Shown: positions 8,901 through 17,322 of the stretch, piece after piece
Layout: the number at the start of each line of letters is the position of its first letter
Position numbering within the stretch: position 1 is the first letter of the stretch
NCBI GenBank assembly: GCA_902779445.1
Contig: CACZBM010000002.1
Span: 1-64,000, forward strand
DNA: 64,000 bases
Reading direction: 5' to 3'
Source of the DNA: an uncultured Lachnospiraceae bacterium
GTDB lineage: Bacteria > Bacillota > Clostridia > Lachnospirales > Lachnospiraceae
Notes under the pieces: generated by a model
Database searches by the model: none
Told to the model about the DNA's origin: nothing
The model's input: the letters and a program-made list of their open reading frames with translations, nothing else
Made by a program: the position numbers and the translations under genes

Positions 8901-10320
8901 TGATGAAGTAAATAATCTCGGTGCCGCAAAAATACGCATACGTTCTCTCCTCGCAGCTCTTAAGGTTAAGGAAATGAAGGGCGAAAAACGTATAATTAAG
9001 TCTTCTGCCTTTAACCGTGTGGTATTTACCGAGGAAATGCGTAAGGATAATTACACGATCCTCTGCCCACAGATGTCTCCTGTTCATTTTGACATCATTG
9101 AAGCTGCATTTAAGAGTGAAGGATACAACCTTGAAGTCATGGATAATGACGGCAGGGAAGCTGTGGATACCGGTCTTAAATATGTTAATAATGATGCCTG
9201 CTATCCTTCTCTCATGGTAGTCGGGCAGATAATGCATGCCCTTAACAGCGGTAAATATGATCTGAATAAAACTGCTGTCATAATGTCCCAGACCGGCGGC
9301 GGATGCCGTGCCACAAATTATATCGGGTTCATAAGAAGAGCTCTTGAAAAAGCCGGAATGAGCCAGATCCCTGTAATTTCCCTTAATCTTTCAGGGCTTG
9401 AAGGAAATCCCGGGTTTAAGATCACTTATGACCTTGCTTTGAGAGGATTATATGGCCTTGTATTCGGAGACATTTTCCTTCGCTGTGTTCTCCGCATGCG
9501 ACCCTATGAAGAGAAAAAAGGATCTGTTAACGAAGTACATGAAAAATGGCTTAAAAAATGCAGGGATTTTGTTTCAGCAAAGAAGCCTTCCTTCTTGAAG
9601 TTCAGAAGCATGTGTAAAAAGATGATAGCCGAATTTGACGCAATTCCCATAAAGGAAGATCTGGTGAAGCCCCGTGTCGGCGTGGTTGGCGAAATACTTG
9701 TAAAATTTATGCCTGCCGCAAATAACCATCTTGCCGAGCTTCTGGAAAAAGAAGGTGCTGAACCTGTCGTACCTGATCTTATAGACTTCTTACTCTATTG
9801 CTTTTATAATCAGATATATAAAGCTGAAAAACTCGGAACATCGAAGAAAACTGCCTTTAACTCCAGAATGGGTATAAATGCCATTGAGTTTATAAGGGGA
9901 GCTGCGGTTTCGGCATTTAAGAAGTCAAAACACTTCAGTCCTCCGAACCGGATTGATAAGACAGCTGAAAACGCTTCAAGTATCGTATCCATCGGAAACC
10001 AGACCGGAGAAGGATGGTTCCTTACAGGTGAAATGCTTGAGCTAATCCACGACGGAGTAAATAATATCGTTTGTACACAACCCTTCGGTTGTCTTCCGAA
10101 CCACGTGGTGGGAAAGGGAGTAATAAAGGCTATACGCCGTTCATACCCTCTTTCAAATATAGTAGCGATAGATTACGATCCGGGAGCCAGCGAGGTAAAC
10201 CAGCTTAACAGGATAAAGCTCATGCTATCAACAGCTAAGAGTAATCTTAAAATGAAGACTGATAATACCATACCCGAGCCCGATCCGGAATCGGATGAGT
10301 TTATTGATGATTATGCGTGA
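5977..10320 (+). CDS. Giant acyl-CoA dehydratase activase-like protein (two ASKHA domains + DUF2229)
   Basis: 1447 residues from the ATG at 5977. A longer frame from 5872 is rejected because it would begin in the repeat and cross the promoter. Two ASKHA ATPase domains of the BcrA/BadF/HgdC type are visible: GIDIGSTTVKAAIL with GACAGGTGAF (residues 20-300), and GIDAGSTTTKTALI with ACSSGCGSF (about 340-600). Then comes a cysteine cluster CQGCNNHC with a later NRC, likely binding an Fe-S cluster, and a DUF2229/2-hydroxyacyl-CoA dehydratase-like C-terminal half. Small members of the family use ATP to push an electron into 2-hydroxyacyl-CoA dehydratases. The large fused form is common in anaerobes but its target is unknown. 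No dehydratase genes adjoin. Confidence 0.9.
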   Translation: MSKNKNRNKIKTNTNTVNKSEYSLGIDIGSTTVKAAILDKDNKMIYSDYRRHFADIRDTLKGLLEDAFKETGDIFVCPVITGSGGLGLANVLQVPFTQEVVAVATALKDHEPKTDVAVELGGEDAKIIYFEDGNVEERMNGACAGGTGAFIDQMAALLQTDAEGLNELAKDYESLYTIAARCGVFAKTDIQPLINDGARKEDLAASILQAVVNQTISGLACGKPIRGHVAFLGGPLHFLTELKKAFIRTLKLDDEHTIDPDNSHLFAAIGSALNHEDQSLLLSELIDKLKGKIKIEIEVPRMDPLFNDENEYQEFEKRHSKAKVSKKDLSSYRGNAFLGIDAGSTTTKTALISEDGQLLYSFYSNNNASPLKTAIRSIKEIYDLKPKDVRIVGACSTGYGEALMQAAFKLDHGEVETVSHYYAASFFDPEVDCILDIGGQDMKCIKIKDHSVDSVLLNEACSSGCGSFIENFANSLQYDVEDFAKEAIYAKHPIDLGTRCTVFMNSRVKQAQKEGAPVSDISAGLAYSVIKNALFKVIKVSDASELGHRIVVQGGTFYNNAVLRAFEKIADCEAIRPDIAGIMGAFGAALIAKERYVKGTESTMLSIEEIKNLEFSTSMSKCQGCNNHCRLTVNHFTGGRTFITGNRCEKGIGKAKAHKDVPNLFEYKNKRMFDYEPLSADEAERGVIGVPRVLNMYENYPFWFTFLTELKFRVILSPPSSHSIYSLGIESIPSESECYPAKLAHGHITWLIRNNIKRIFYPSLFYEREEFPDAGNHYNCPIVTSYPENIKNNVEEISNGYIDFINPFISFTSPDNIYPRLIEAFPEVDPGEIVPAVYKAWKEQETARRDVQRYGEETLRYMEEHNMRGIVLAGRPYHVDPEINHGIPELITQYNVAVLTEDSVSHLGKIDRELRVMDQWMYHSRLYAAAELCKQREDLDLIQLNSFGCGLDAVTTDQVAEILNGSGKIYTCLKIDEVNNLGAAKIRIRSLLAALKVKEMKGEKRIIKSSAFNRVVFTEEMRKDNYTILCPQMSPVHFDIIEAAFKSEGYNLEVMDNDGREAVDTGLKYVNNDACYPSLMVVGQIMHALNSGKYDLNKTAVIMSQTGGGCRATNYIGFIRRALEKAGMSQIPVISLNLSGLEGNPGFKITYDLALRGLYGLVFGDIFLRCVLRMRPYEEKKGSVNEVHEKWLKKCRDFVSAKKPSFLKFRSMCKKMIAEFDAIPIKEDLVKPRVGVVGEILVKFMPAANNHLAELLEKEGAEPVVPDLIDFLLYCFYNQIYKAEKLGTSKKTAFNSRMGINAIEFIRGAAVSAFKKSKHFSPPNRIDKTAENASSIVSIGNQTGEGWFLTGEMLELIHDGVNNIVCTQPFGCLPNHVVGKGVIKAIRRSYPLSNIVAIDYDPGASEVNQLNRIKLMLSTAKSNLKMKTDNTIPEPDPESDEFIDDYA

Positions 10321-10359
10321 AATAATGCCTTCTTCCTATAGCAGACGGATGAGTGAAAA

Positions 10360-10872
10360 ATGGGACTTAGATACAAAAAACAGATAACCATATTTCCGGG
10401 TGTGAAACTGAATATCAGTAAGAGCGGACTTTCCCTCTCTGTCGGGAAAAAGGGCGCTCATGTTACAGCAGGTACAAGTGGCAGAAAATCCGTATCTGTC
10501 GGTCTTCCGGGAACCGGACTCTCCTACACCAAGTCAATAGGTAAAGGGTCAAAAAGGAAGTCCTTAGGAATCGTATTTACCGCAGTTGTGATCACAGGAG
10601 CCGTTATTGCAGCCATATTCGCTTATAAGGATAAAGCCGCAGATCTATTAAAGTCATTTGCCAGCAATAAGACCGCAACAGAGACCACTGTAGACTCTGC
10701 CGGCAATACTGAAACAGCTGCAACCAGCACCTATGTTATAAATACATCCACCAAGAAGATCCACCTCGAAAGCTGCAGATACGCTAAGGGAGATAATGTA
10801 AAGACTGTCAGCAAAAGTAAGCAAGAGCTTATTGATCAGGGTTACACACCCTGTAGAACATGTAATCCATAG
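10360..10872 (+). CDS. DUF4236 membrane protein with C-terminal Cys/His motif
   Basis: 170 residues. The N-terminal 60 residues are a DUF4236 domain (GLRYKKQITIFPGVKLNISK, SVGLPGTGLSYT), followed by a basic KGSKRKS linker, one membrane helix (about 70-88), a Thr/Ser-rich spacer, and a C-terminal module (YVINTSTKKIHLESC to GYTPCRTCNP). That module resembles the small Cys-rich domain found at the ends of some secreted nucleases and surface proteins, with three cysteines and one histidine that could bind a metal. Function unknown. It lies 39 bp after the activase gene and could be co-transcribed. Confidence 0.85.
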   Translation: MGLRYKKQITIFPGVKLNISKSGLSLSVGKKGAHVTAGTSGRKSVSVGLPGTGLSYTKSIGKGSKRKSLGIVFTAVVITGAVIAAIFAYKDKAADLLKSFASNKTATETTVDSAGNTETAATSTYVINTSTKKIHLESCRYAKGDNVKTVSKSKQELIDQGYTPCRTCNP

Positions 10873-10902
10873 ATCATTTATGAAACGAAAGGAAGGTATT
10901 AT

Positions 10903-11196
10903 ATGGCAGGAAACAGAGAAGAAACTATAAAAGATCTATTTAAGTCCGTGACTGGTCAGGAGTATGTTCACGGAGTTGCGATCGGAGAAGGAAATTACGA
11001 CCACAAAACAGGAATCTTACGCGCTGCTGACGGAACCGAGTACAAGAATGACGATATCGAAGCTGCCGCAAAGTACTTTGAGGAAAGATGCAAGACCCTT
11101 CATAAGGATCCCTCCAGAAAGAAAGAGAGTGAGTTCTGCGCCATTGCCTATGAGGCTATAAAGATCATGAAAGGCAGATTTGGAAGTAATTTCTGA
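10903..11196 (+). CDS. Small hypothetical protein
   Basis: 97 residues, soluble, with no membrane segment. The start has an AAGGAAGG ribosome binding site and lies 30 bp after the DUF4236 gene, so it is probably in the same transcript. The middle reads like a short beta-hairpin (YDHKTGILRAADGTEYKNDD) followed by a helix with two cysteines (ERCKTLHKDPSRKKESEFCAIAYEAIKIM). I do not recognise a family. Codon use and the strong ribosome binding site support it as a real gene. An RNA structure with a T-run follows at 11221-11296. Confidence 0.72.
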   Translation: MAGNREETIKDLFKSVTGQEYVHGVAIGEGNYDHKTGILRAADGTEYKNDDIEAAAKYFEERCKTLHKDPSRKKESEFCAIAYEAIKIMKGRFGSNF

Positions 11197-11220
11197 GTTT
11201 TGTTTATCAGATAATTTTAC

Positions 11221-11296
11221 CCTCCCTACACCTCATCCGGCTCCTTCGGAGCCACCTTCCCCTCAAGGGGAAGGCGAGATAGTAGGGAGGATTTTT
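11221..11296 (+). terminator. Terminator-like hairpin with a repeat module in its loop
   Basis: Perfect arms CCTCCCTAC (11221-11229) and GTAGGGAGG (11282-11290) are followed by ATTTTTATT. The loop contains a family H repeat (11231-11275: CCTCATC, then GGCTCC-TTCG-GGAGCC and CCTTCCCC-TCAA-GGGGAAGG hairpins). It is placed to end the activase/DUF4236/small-protein transcript. Confidence 0.65.
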
Positions 11297-11308
11297 ATTC
11301 CCATTATA

Positions 11309-11356
11309 GGCTTCCCCCTATGGGGGAAGCTGTCACCGTAAGGTGACTGATGAGGG
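11309..11356 (-). repeat. Family H two-hairpin repeat
   Basis: Hairpins GCTTCCCCC-TAT-GGGGGAAGC and GTCACC-GTAA-GGTGAC followed by TGATGAGGG. Inverted relative to the copies at 11231-11275 and 58691-58741. Stem bases differ between copies in a paired fashion (CCCCC/GGGGG here, CTCCC/GGGAG at 58691), so folding is conserved rather than sequence. Confidence 0.8.
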
Positions 11357-11366
11357 CTTTGTATAT

Positions 11367-11554
11367 AGTGGGTACTGCTCTCAGTGGGTACTGCTCTCAG
11401 CGGTTCGGCGCTAGCCGACTCGAAAATACCTGCACAAGGCACGCTATTTCACTACGCCTCGCTTCCGCTTGGCTAGTGAAATATGTGTCGTCGGGCGCCT
11501 ATCGCAGAGGCAGTACCAACACTGAGCAAAGAACGCTCAGTGGGTACTGCTCTC
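11367..11554. repeat. Composite repeat with three 16-bp copies
   Basis: AGTGGGTACTGCTCTC occurs at 11367-11382, 11383-11398 and 11539-11554; the last copy reaches the chemoreceptor stop codon. Between them lie ATTTCACTA/TAGTGAAAT arms and an inverted partner (GAGGCAGTACCAACACTGAG), so the whole folds back on itself. No coding potential is seen. This and the preceding repeats fill the gene-free stretch 11197-11552. Confidence 0.7.
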
Positions 11555-13280
11555 ATTTAAAGAACGCTACTGCGTCTGAAAGCTTCTTGGCAAGTCCGTC
11601 AAGCTGATCCGCAGATCCTGCAAGGACATTAACTGTGGCGTTAAGTTCCTGCATAGAAGCAGAGGTCTCTTCTGTTGAAGCTGCATTCTCTTCGGAAATA
11701 GCTGAAAGAGAATCCATAACATCCACAACCACATCCTTTGCGGACATACATGTCCCTGCATCACTGGAAATAGATCCCACACCGGTAACCGTAGTCTCGA
11801 TATTGGCTATAAGTCCATGGATACTGTCAACCGTAGCCTGAAGAACTTCCTGCTGCTCAAGAGCAACCTTCTTAACCTGCTCTGCTTTAAGAGTAGCCTG
11901 TTCAGACTGCTGTAAGAGACTTGTCATTTCTTTACGGATCTCATCAGCCGTTGTATTGGAATCTGTAGCAAGATTTCCTATCTCTGTGGCAACAACCGCA
12001 AATCCCCTTCCTGCCTCACCGGCTCTGGCAGCCTCGATACTTGCATTAAGCGCAAGGAGGTTAGTCTGGGATGCGATGTTGGTGATCATATCTACCTTCT
12101 CATTAACTGTATTAACTGCGCTGCTGGTTGCGCTGATGGCAGCTGTGATCTCTTCTACGTTCTTATTCATCTCTTCAGAACTCTTCATAAGTTTATCAAG
12201 TTCGGAAGCGGAATCCTGGCTGCTCTCATTCATCTCATTAGCAGTATCTGCCAGCATATTGGAGTTCTGGGTAACTCCGGAAACAGCTTCATCGATATTT
12301 CCAACACTCTGGGAAGCATGCTGGATATTGTCAGCCTGCTCTGTAGCACCCTTGGCGATATCCTGAATTGCATTTGAAACATCATCAGCAGTCTGGGATA
12401 TCTGACCTGCGGTCTCTGCAAGCTCACTTGAAGAACTTCCAAGGGCAACGGTTGTATCACGGATATCACTTATAATGTCATTTAATTTATCAATAACACT
12501 GTTGGTATTTTTGATCATGCCGCCAATCTCGTCGCTATAATCAAGATAGCGGTCGATCTTCACAAATTCACCGTCAGCAAGATGTGAAAGTGAGTTGCTG
12601 ATCGCATTCGTACTTCCGAGAATATATCTCAAAACAAATATAGTTAATAATGCGATGAGAACAATAACGATAATAAGGAGCACCATGAGAATGATAACCC
12701 TGTTCCTTATCTCAGCCTGCATCTTTTTATTGAGATAATTTCCGTAATCTTCTGCAATATCCTGGAAATCTCCGATGATCTCCCTGGCTTCCAGGAATAC
12801 TGCATACTGGGAATCATAATCTCCGCTTCCGGTATGGGGATCATATACAGCTGCCCATGAATCCACATTGGCTTTTGCCTGTTTAAGCTGATCTGCTAAG
12901 GAATCGGTCTGCCCCTCCATGCGGAAGGTGTTATAAAGATATGGATCCTTTGAAGCAGTTGCCTCAATAGAAGTAAGTCCGTCATATACCTGTTGTTTAT
13001 TCCCGTCATAATCATCAAGAGCCTCAGTGACACCGGCCTCATCTCCTTTAGCCTCGAGTATATGCGCTCTGTCACTTCCGAGCTGTGCCTGATAGAAATC
13101 ACGGTCACAGGCAAGCACATCATCGATTATGCCTGCGAGCTCTTCGTAGAAGGCATGTCTGGATTCATTCAGAACAGACAGCTGACTCACACCTGAATAA
13201 ATGCCTAAAATAACGGCAAAAACAGCAAGAGGTAAAGTCATAAGCAGCATTTTGAATAGTATGCTCGTTCTCTTTAACAT
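11553..13280 (-). CDS. Methyl-accepting chemotaxis protein
   Basis: 575 residues. One membrane helix (about 10-30), a helical extracellular sensor of about 160 residues (four-helix-bundle type by appearance), a second helix (about 193-216), a HAMP linker and a long cytoplasmic coiled coil. The hairpin tip reads [27 protein letters not shown] near residues 400-425 and is the CheA/CheW contact site. The ligand is unknown. No CheB/CheR-binding pentapeptide ends the protein (VAFFK). It is transcribed alone: a terminator separates it from the gene upstream and repeats follow it. A GGGAG site precedes the ATG. Confidence 0.95.
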   Translation of the reverse strand: MLKRTSILFKMLLMTLPLAVFAVILGIYSGVSQLSVLNESRHAFYEELAGIIDDVLACDRDFYQAQLGSDRAHILEAKGDEAGVTEALDDYDGNKQQVYDGLTSIEATASKDPYLYNTFRMEGQTDSLADQLKQAKANVDSWAAVYDPHTGSGDYDSQYAVFLEAREIIGDFQDIAEDYGNYLNKKMQAEIRNRVIILMVLLIIVIVLIALLTIFVLRYILGSTNAISNSLSHLADGEFVKIDRYLDYSDEIGGMIKNTNSVIDKLNDIISDIRDTTVALGSSSSELAETAGQISQTADDVSNAIQDIAKGATEQADNIQHASQSVGNIDEAVSGVTQNSNMLADTANEMNESSQDSASELDKLMKSSEEMNKNVEEITAAISATSSAVNTVNEKVDMITNIASQTNLLALNASIEAARAGEAGRGFAVVATEIGNLATDSNTTADEIRKEMTSLLQQSEQATLKAEQVKKVALEQQEVLQATVDSIHGLIANIETTVTGVGSISSDAGTCMSAKDVVVDVMDSLSAISEENAASTEETSASMQELNATVNVLAGSADQLDGLAKKLSDAVAFFK

Positions 13281-13363
13281 AGCGAACTCCCTTCTTCTTC
13301 AAAAGAAGATATATATGCTTCTGCAAGTAAAATAAAATATCTGCAATTATAGCACTATTTAAC

Positions 13364-13400
13364 AAAAAAATACATATTTTTGACTAAAATATGTATTTTT
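13364..13400 (-). terminator. AT-rich intrinsic terminator after the secreted-protein gene
   Basis: On the minus strand AAATACATATTTT, a short AGTC-type loop and AAATATGTATTT run into a T7 tract. It lies 18 bp past the stop of the secreted-protein gene. Confidence 0.7.
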
Positions 13401-13418
13401 ATACAAATTTTAGAATTT

Positions 13419-15221
13419 TCAGTCCACACTGTATAAGAAGCCTTTATCGGTATCGTAATATATTCCATAGCGTAACATCTTACTGTCAATCGGTGACTGC
13501 CTGAATGCCCATTTGAAGCCAAGCTGTGACAGATCGCTTTCGTAATCTTTATTAAAATCATCGCTCAATGTATAGGAATAGTTCTGTATTGCGTCTGTAC
13601 CATGATTTTTACCAATCATTTTATGATCCATGGGTTTGTAAGCGTAGTTCCCGTTTTCCGTAAATTCCAGCACCTTCACAGGACAGCCGGCAATGCGGCC
13701 ATCTACAAGGTTGTAATCTTTTCCGGGTTTTAGGGTCGCAAGCTCTTTATAAGTATCATCCTTCAGATACTCCCCGACTAATCCTACCGCTTCTATAGTA
13801 GCTTTGCTCTCCTTCTCACGGAAGTTGCTTATCTTGAACTTCCTCGAGCCGAAAAATGCCTTATCGCAATCAATACCATTTTTTTCATATGCCTCATCTG
13901 AAAGCTTCTTCTCAGCAATATCCTTTTCAATATTTCCGAACGAAAGAGTATAAGTCTTCACACCGGTATTTGGATCCTCTGTAAAAGACACATTATCATA
14001 GAAGTAACGGAGATAATCAATACCAAAACTTCTGACTTCAACACAACACTGCTGTACCCCGAAGAAGAAGGTCTGGGCCTTGTCCTTAAGGAGCTTATCC
14101 ACATTTTTTTTATAGGTCTTTGCCTCAGCTCCCTTTAACTTCACGCTCATAGTGAATGAAGGCATCGTATTGCCAAGGGCGGCATACTCATTAACATAGA
14201 TATCATTAGCAAAGACTGCACCTTTATTTCCATATGCTTCCATCCTTGTTTTTGCAACATATTTACCAGTATTATCCTGAATAGCAACTACCCCTTTATT
14301 TTCAACAACGGAATAATCCAGGGCCACAGAAGCGGCTTTTAATGCTTTCTTATCAATCCTTACATTTTTTACAGCCACGCCGGGCACTTCAGTCACAACG
14401 CCGTTGGAATAAGTCACTATCGAGGCCTTGACATCCAGGATTTCCTTTTTGCTCCTGGTAAACTTATATTTTCCACTCTTATTATATTCAATCTTACGCC
14501 CATCCCATTCTGTAACAGGGATAGTCGGCATGTCCTGCTCCTGTATGCCATGATCCACTTTGGAATTCTCAAGACCGTCATAGCCTGCCACATGCAATAG
14601 TTTTGGTTCATCCTCCTTAAAACCATATCCCACGAATAGATAGCTTTTACCGTTTTCGATAGGTATCACTCTGTATGAATTGAACGTTTGACCATCCCTG
14701 TATCCCATAGGATGATCATTTGCAGGTGTTGGAAATGCCTTATTTTCACTTACAACATAAGGAGCGGAAAAGTTCAGATAAGTGTCTGTATTGTTTGTCC
14801 CATTTAATACTATATTGATCAGTGCCTGTGCATAGAAATTGTTCCACGAAACCGGATCCGTAGTATTGGTTATGGTTGCTATATTGGGTTCTTTTGACTT
14901 CTTATCAGTTTTGTCAGTTACATAGGTAACGGTGGTAAGGGGTATTCTAATGCTATCATCGTTATTATCAACTCGGTAATAGATTCCATCATGTACTTCA
15001 ATATGACTGTTCTCCGGAGTCAGTGTATTGACTGTGCTGTCCATAGTCACCGCATCACCGGATGACTCTTCTGGAGCAGCTTCTTCTATCTCCGCCGTTT
15101 CCACTTGATTCTCTGTCGGAACCTCTCCAGCAAACACGAATGTATTCGTTGTAAATACAATCGATGCCGCAAGAGCAAGAGTAATAAATTTACTGATCCT
15201 TAACCTCAATCTTAATTTCAT
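13419..15221 (-). CDS. Large secreted protein of unknown function
   Basis: 600 residues. A basic N-terminus and a hydrophobic stretch ending VFAG (residues 1-32) form a signal peptide, followed by an acidic Thr/Glu-rich linker (to about residue 62). The rest looks beta-rich and extracellular, with Asn/Thr/Tyr/Gly-rich segments and a lysine-rich repeat-like middle (VKNVRIDKKALKAASVALDY). No LPXTG anchor, SLH repeat or enzyme motif is seen, and two adjacent cysteines occur in QQCCVEV. I do not recognise a family. It starts 16 bp after the TetR-like gene with an AAGGAGA site, so the two are probably co-transcribed. A surface or released protein is likely. Confidence 0.85.
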   Translation of the reverse strand: MKLRLRLRISKFITLALAASIVFTTNTFVFAGEVPTENQVETAEIEEAAPEESSGDAVTMDSTVNTLTPENSHIEVHDGIYYRVDNNDDSIRIPLTTVTYVTDKTDKKSKEPNIATITNTTDPVSWNNFYAQALINIVLNGTNNTDTYLNFSAPYVVSENKAFPTPANDHPMGYRDGQTFNSYRVIPIENGKSYLFVGYGFKEDEPKLLHVAGYDGLENSKVDHGIQEQDMPTIPVTEWDGRKIEYNKSGKYKFTRSKKEILDVKASIVTYSNGVVTEVPGVAVKNVRIDKKALKAASVALDYSVVENKGVVAIQDNTGKYVAKTRMEAYGNKGAVFANDIYVNEYAALGNTMPSFTMSVKLKGAEAKTYKKNVDKLLKDKAQTFFFGVQQCCVEVRSFGIDYLRYFYDNVSFTEDPNTGVKTYTLSFGNIEKDIAEKKLSDEAYEKNGIDCDKAFFGSRKFKISNFREKESKATIEAVGLVGEYLKDDTYKELATLKPGKDYNLVDGRIAGCPVKVLEFTENGNYAYKPMDHKMIGKNHGTDAIQNYSYTLSDDFNKDYESDLSQLGFKWAFRQSPIDSKMLRYGIYYDTDKGFLYSVD

Positions 15222-15237
15222 CTTCTTTTCTCCTTAT

Positions 15238-15600
15238 TTAAAATATTTTTTCAGCCTTAAACAGCATAAATACATTATTTGTAGTAATATCAGCAACTGT
15301 ATTCCTTGTTACTGCTGAAAGCATCAGGTGAATAGTGGTACTGAAAACCTCCTCTTCCGGTATATCAGTCCGTATAGTATGATCTTTCACGGCTTTCAGG
15401 TAAATATTGTGGAACTGTTTACGGATACCCCGGATCATTTCCTGATAAGGCTTCAAGCTGTCCTTATCAACCTTCTCTGACTGGATATAGACATTAAAAA
15501 ACTGATTAAACCGCAGTAATTTCCGGTGGTTACGGTAAAGCTCCAGGAATGAATTCAGATAAAATTCAAAAACAGAATAAGCAGTCATTCTTTCTTGCAT
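15238..15600 (-). CDS. TetR-type ligand-binding domain without the DNA-binding domain
   Basis: 120 residues that resemble the C-terminal ligand/dimer helices of TetR regulators (YRNHRKLLRFNQFFNVYI, RKQFHNIYLKAVKDHTIRTDIPEEEVFSTTIHLMLSAVTRN). The roughly 50-residue N-terminal helix-turn-helix that defines the family is missing, and no frame upstream supplies it before the phosphatase gene. It is either a decayed regulator or a free sensor/dimer domain. The first ATG sits right after AAGGG; a second ATG four codons in has better spacing. It lies 45 bp downstream of the phosphatase gene and 16 bp before the secreted-protein gene. Confidence 0.6.
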   Translation of the reverse strand: MQERMTAYSVFEFYLNSFLELYRNHRKLLRFNQFFNVYIQSEKVDKDSLKPYQEMIRGIRKQFHNIYLKAVKDHTIRTDIPEEEVFSTTIHLMLSAVTRNTVADITTNNVFMLFKAEKIF

Positions 15601-15645
15601 CCCTTAAGGGTAAACAAACAGATGAGGTGCCTTTGATCAGAGTTT

Positions 15646-17304
15646 TTATTCTTTGAGATGATTTAATTTGAATGCCAGCATGGTAAGATCGTCAAACTGG
15701 GGAGCTTCTCCCACAAAGTTATCAACATCTTCTTTAACATTTTTAAGAAGAATATCCAGGCTGGCATCAGTATTTTTATTGAGAACGTTTAGCATCCTCT
15801 CCTCGCCGTAAAGCACATTCTCAGCATTCGTAGCTTCCGGAAGTCCGTCTGTAAATACAAATACGGTATCTCCCTCATGAAGTTCAAATTCATGCTCTTT
15901 GAAAGGGATGCCTTCTATAGTGGCAACTGCAGGGGAATGCTTGTATTTGATCGACTGGAACTCTTCTCCCTTTCTCATAAGAGTGGGATGCTCGTGACCT
16001 GCATTGGATGAAATACCCTTTCCGGTAGTGAGATCAACTATAGCAAGCCACACTGTTACAAAGAGTTCTGCTTCGTTGCCTTCAAGAAGCTGGTCATTAA
16101 CGTAACTTAAGATCTCTCCGGGATTTCCGCCCATAAGAGCGCGGTTCTTTATAAGGGTCTTTGCAATCACCATGAAGAGAGCCGCAGGAACTCCCTTACC
16201 GGAAACGTCTGCCATTACCATTGCAAAACGGTTTTCATCTACAAAGAAGAAGTCGTAGAAATCACCACCCACTTCCTTTGCGGGAGTCATGGTTGCATAA
16301 ATATCAAATTCATTCCTGTCAGGGTAAGGCGGGAATATACGCGGCAGCATATCCGCCTGGATCTGCGTAGCCACATTGAGCTCGGCTCCGATCCTCTCCT
16401 TCTCTGCAGTCACATGCACCAGATTCTCCATGTATTCAATGAGATTTTCCTGCATGAACTTGGTTGCAAGATACAGCTCTTCTATCTCATCGCCTGTATG
16501 GATGTCGAGGGAAGTGATGTTCTCTTTCTTATAGCCTTCCTCGCTGTGTGCAAAGAGCTGGGCATCTTTTGTGAGGTCTTCAACAGGACGGGTTACTCTC
16601 CTTTTAATGATGCAGGAAACGATATAGCCTATAATGAGAGCTGCAATTACAGCTATCAGAAATACTATAACAGTGAATTTCAATATGCCGTTCACTATAT
16701 CTGTAACATTAATATCGACAAAAACAACGGCAGGACTATTGCCAGCAGAATCTATAAGGGGCTCTCCGGCGGAAGAAAGCCATCCGAACTCAGAAAAAGA
16801 TGTAGTGGGGGCAAGACGCATATTGCCTGTAAGTGCGGTAAATTTGCCTTCCAGCAGATCAGCGTTACCAAGACAGAAAAAAGAATCCTCAGCATCAAAG
16901 AAATAAACAGCTTTTCCGTCTACGATATTCTGAATATACAGATATTCGATCCCCATGTCATCACAGACAACATCCAGGAAATCATCTATTTCTATATATC
17001 CTTCATATAGCCCCTTTTCTTTTAGCCACTCTTCTATTGGAGAACTGTCAGACTGAGCATCAGCTTCTTCCCTGACCTTGACAAAGTCCGGATCCTCAAG
17101 TGCTTCAGAAAGCTTTGCCACATAGTCAGAATCTATGGAATGGGTAACAGTTTCGGCAATATCCAGTGATTTTGCATTATAGAAAGAAAAATACTCTCTG
17201 CTGTTAATAATAGAACTTCCGACCAGAAGGAAGAGGCTGACAAGAGTAATGGCACCGGCGATTATTTTAAGTATACTGATATGAAGGCTTTTTTTCTTAT
17301 TCAT
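15646..17304 (-). CDS. Membrane HAMP-SpoIIE (PP2C) serine phosphatase
   Basis: 552 residues. An N-terminal helix (about 10-30), a single Cache-like outside domain (about 35-205), a second helix (about 208-232), HAMP, a coiled linker with the typical AELNVATQIQADMLPRIFPP, and a SpoIIE-type PP2C domain. The metal-binding aspartates are present in GGDFYDFF, MADVSGKGVPAALFM and FDDLTMLAF. Such RsbU-like enzymes dephosphorylate anti-anti-sigma (STAS) proteins, but no STAS or anti-sigma gene is in the window. It is the last gene of the apparent operon with the MFS fusion, starting 18 bp after it. Confidence 0.93.
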   Translation of the reverse strand: MNKKKSLHISILKIIAGAITLVSLFLLVGSSIINSREYFSFYNAKSLDIAETVTHSIDSDYVAKLSEALEDPDFVKVREEADAQSDSSPIEEWLKEKGLYEGYIEIDDFLDVVCDDMGIEYLYIQNIVDGKAVYFFDAEDSFFCLGNADLLEGKFTALTGNMRLAPTTSFSEFGWLSSAGEPLIDSAGNSPAVVFVDINVTDIVNGILKFTVIVFLIAVIAALIIGYIVSCIIKRRVTRPVEDLTKDAQLFAHSEEGYKKENITSLDIHTGDEIEELYLATKFMQENLIEYMENLVHVTAEKERIGAELNVATQIQADMLPRIFPPYPDRNEFDIYATMTPAKEVGGDFYDFFFVDENRFAMVMADVSGKGVPAALFMVIAKTLIKNRALMGGNPGEILSYVNDQLLEGNEAELFVTVWLAIVDLTTGKGISSNAGHEHPTLMRKGEEFQSIKYKHSPAVATIEGIPFKEHEFELHEGDTVFVFTDGLPEATNAENVLYGEERMLNVLNKNTDASLDILLKNVKEDVDNFVGEAPQFDDLTMLAFKLNHLKE

Positions 17305-17322
17305 ATTACAATATGTCCTTTT

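Noticed and set aside
11350-11607. Open frame across the repeats before the chemoreceptor gene
   Set aside because: Product of the 16-bp repeat and palindrome; no family and no ribosome binding site.
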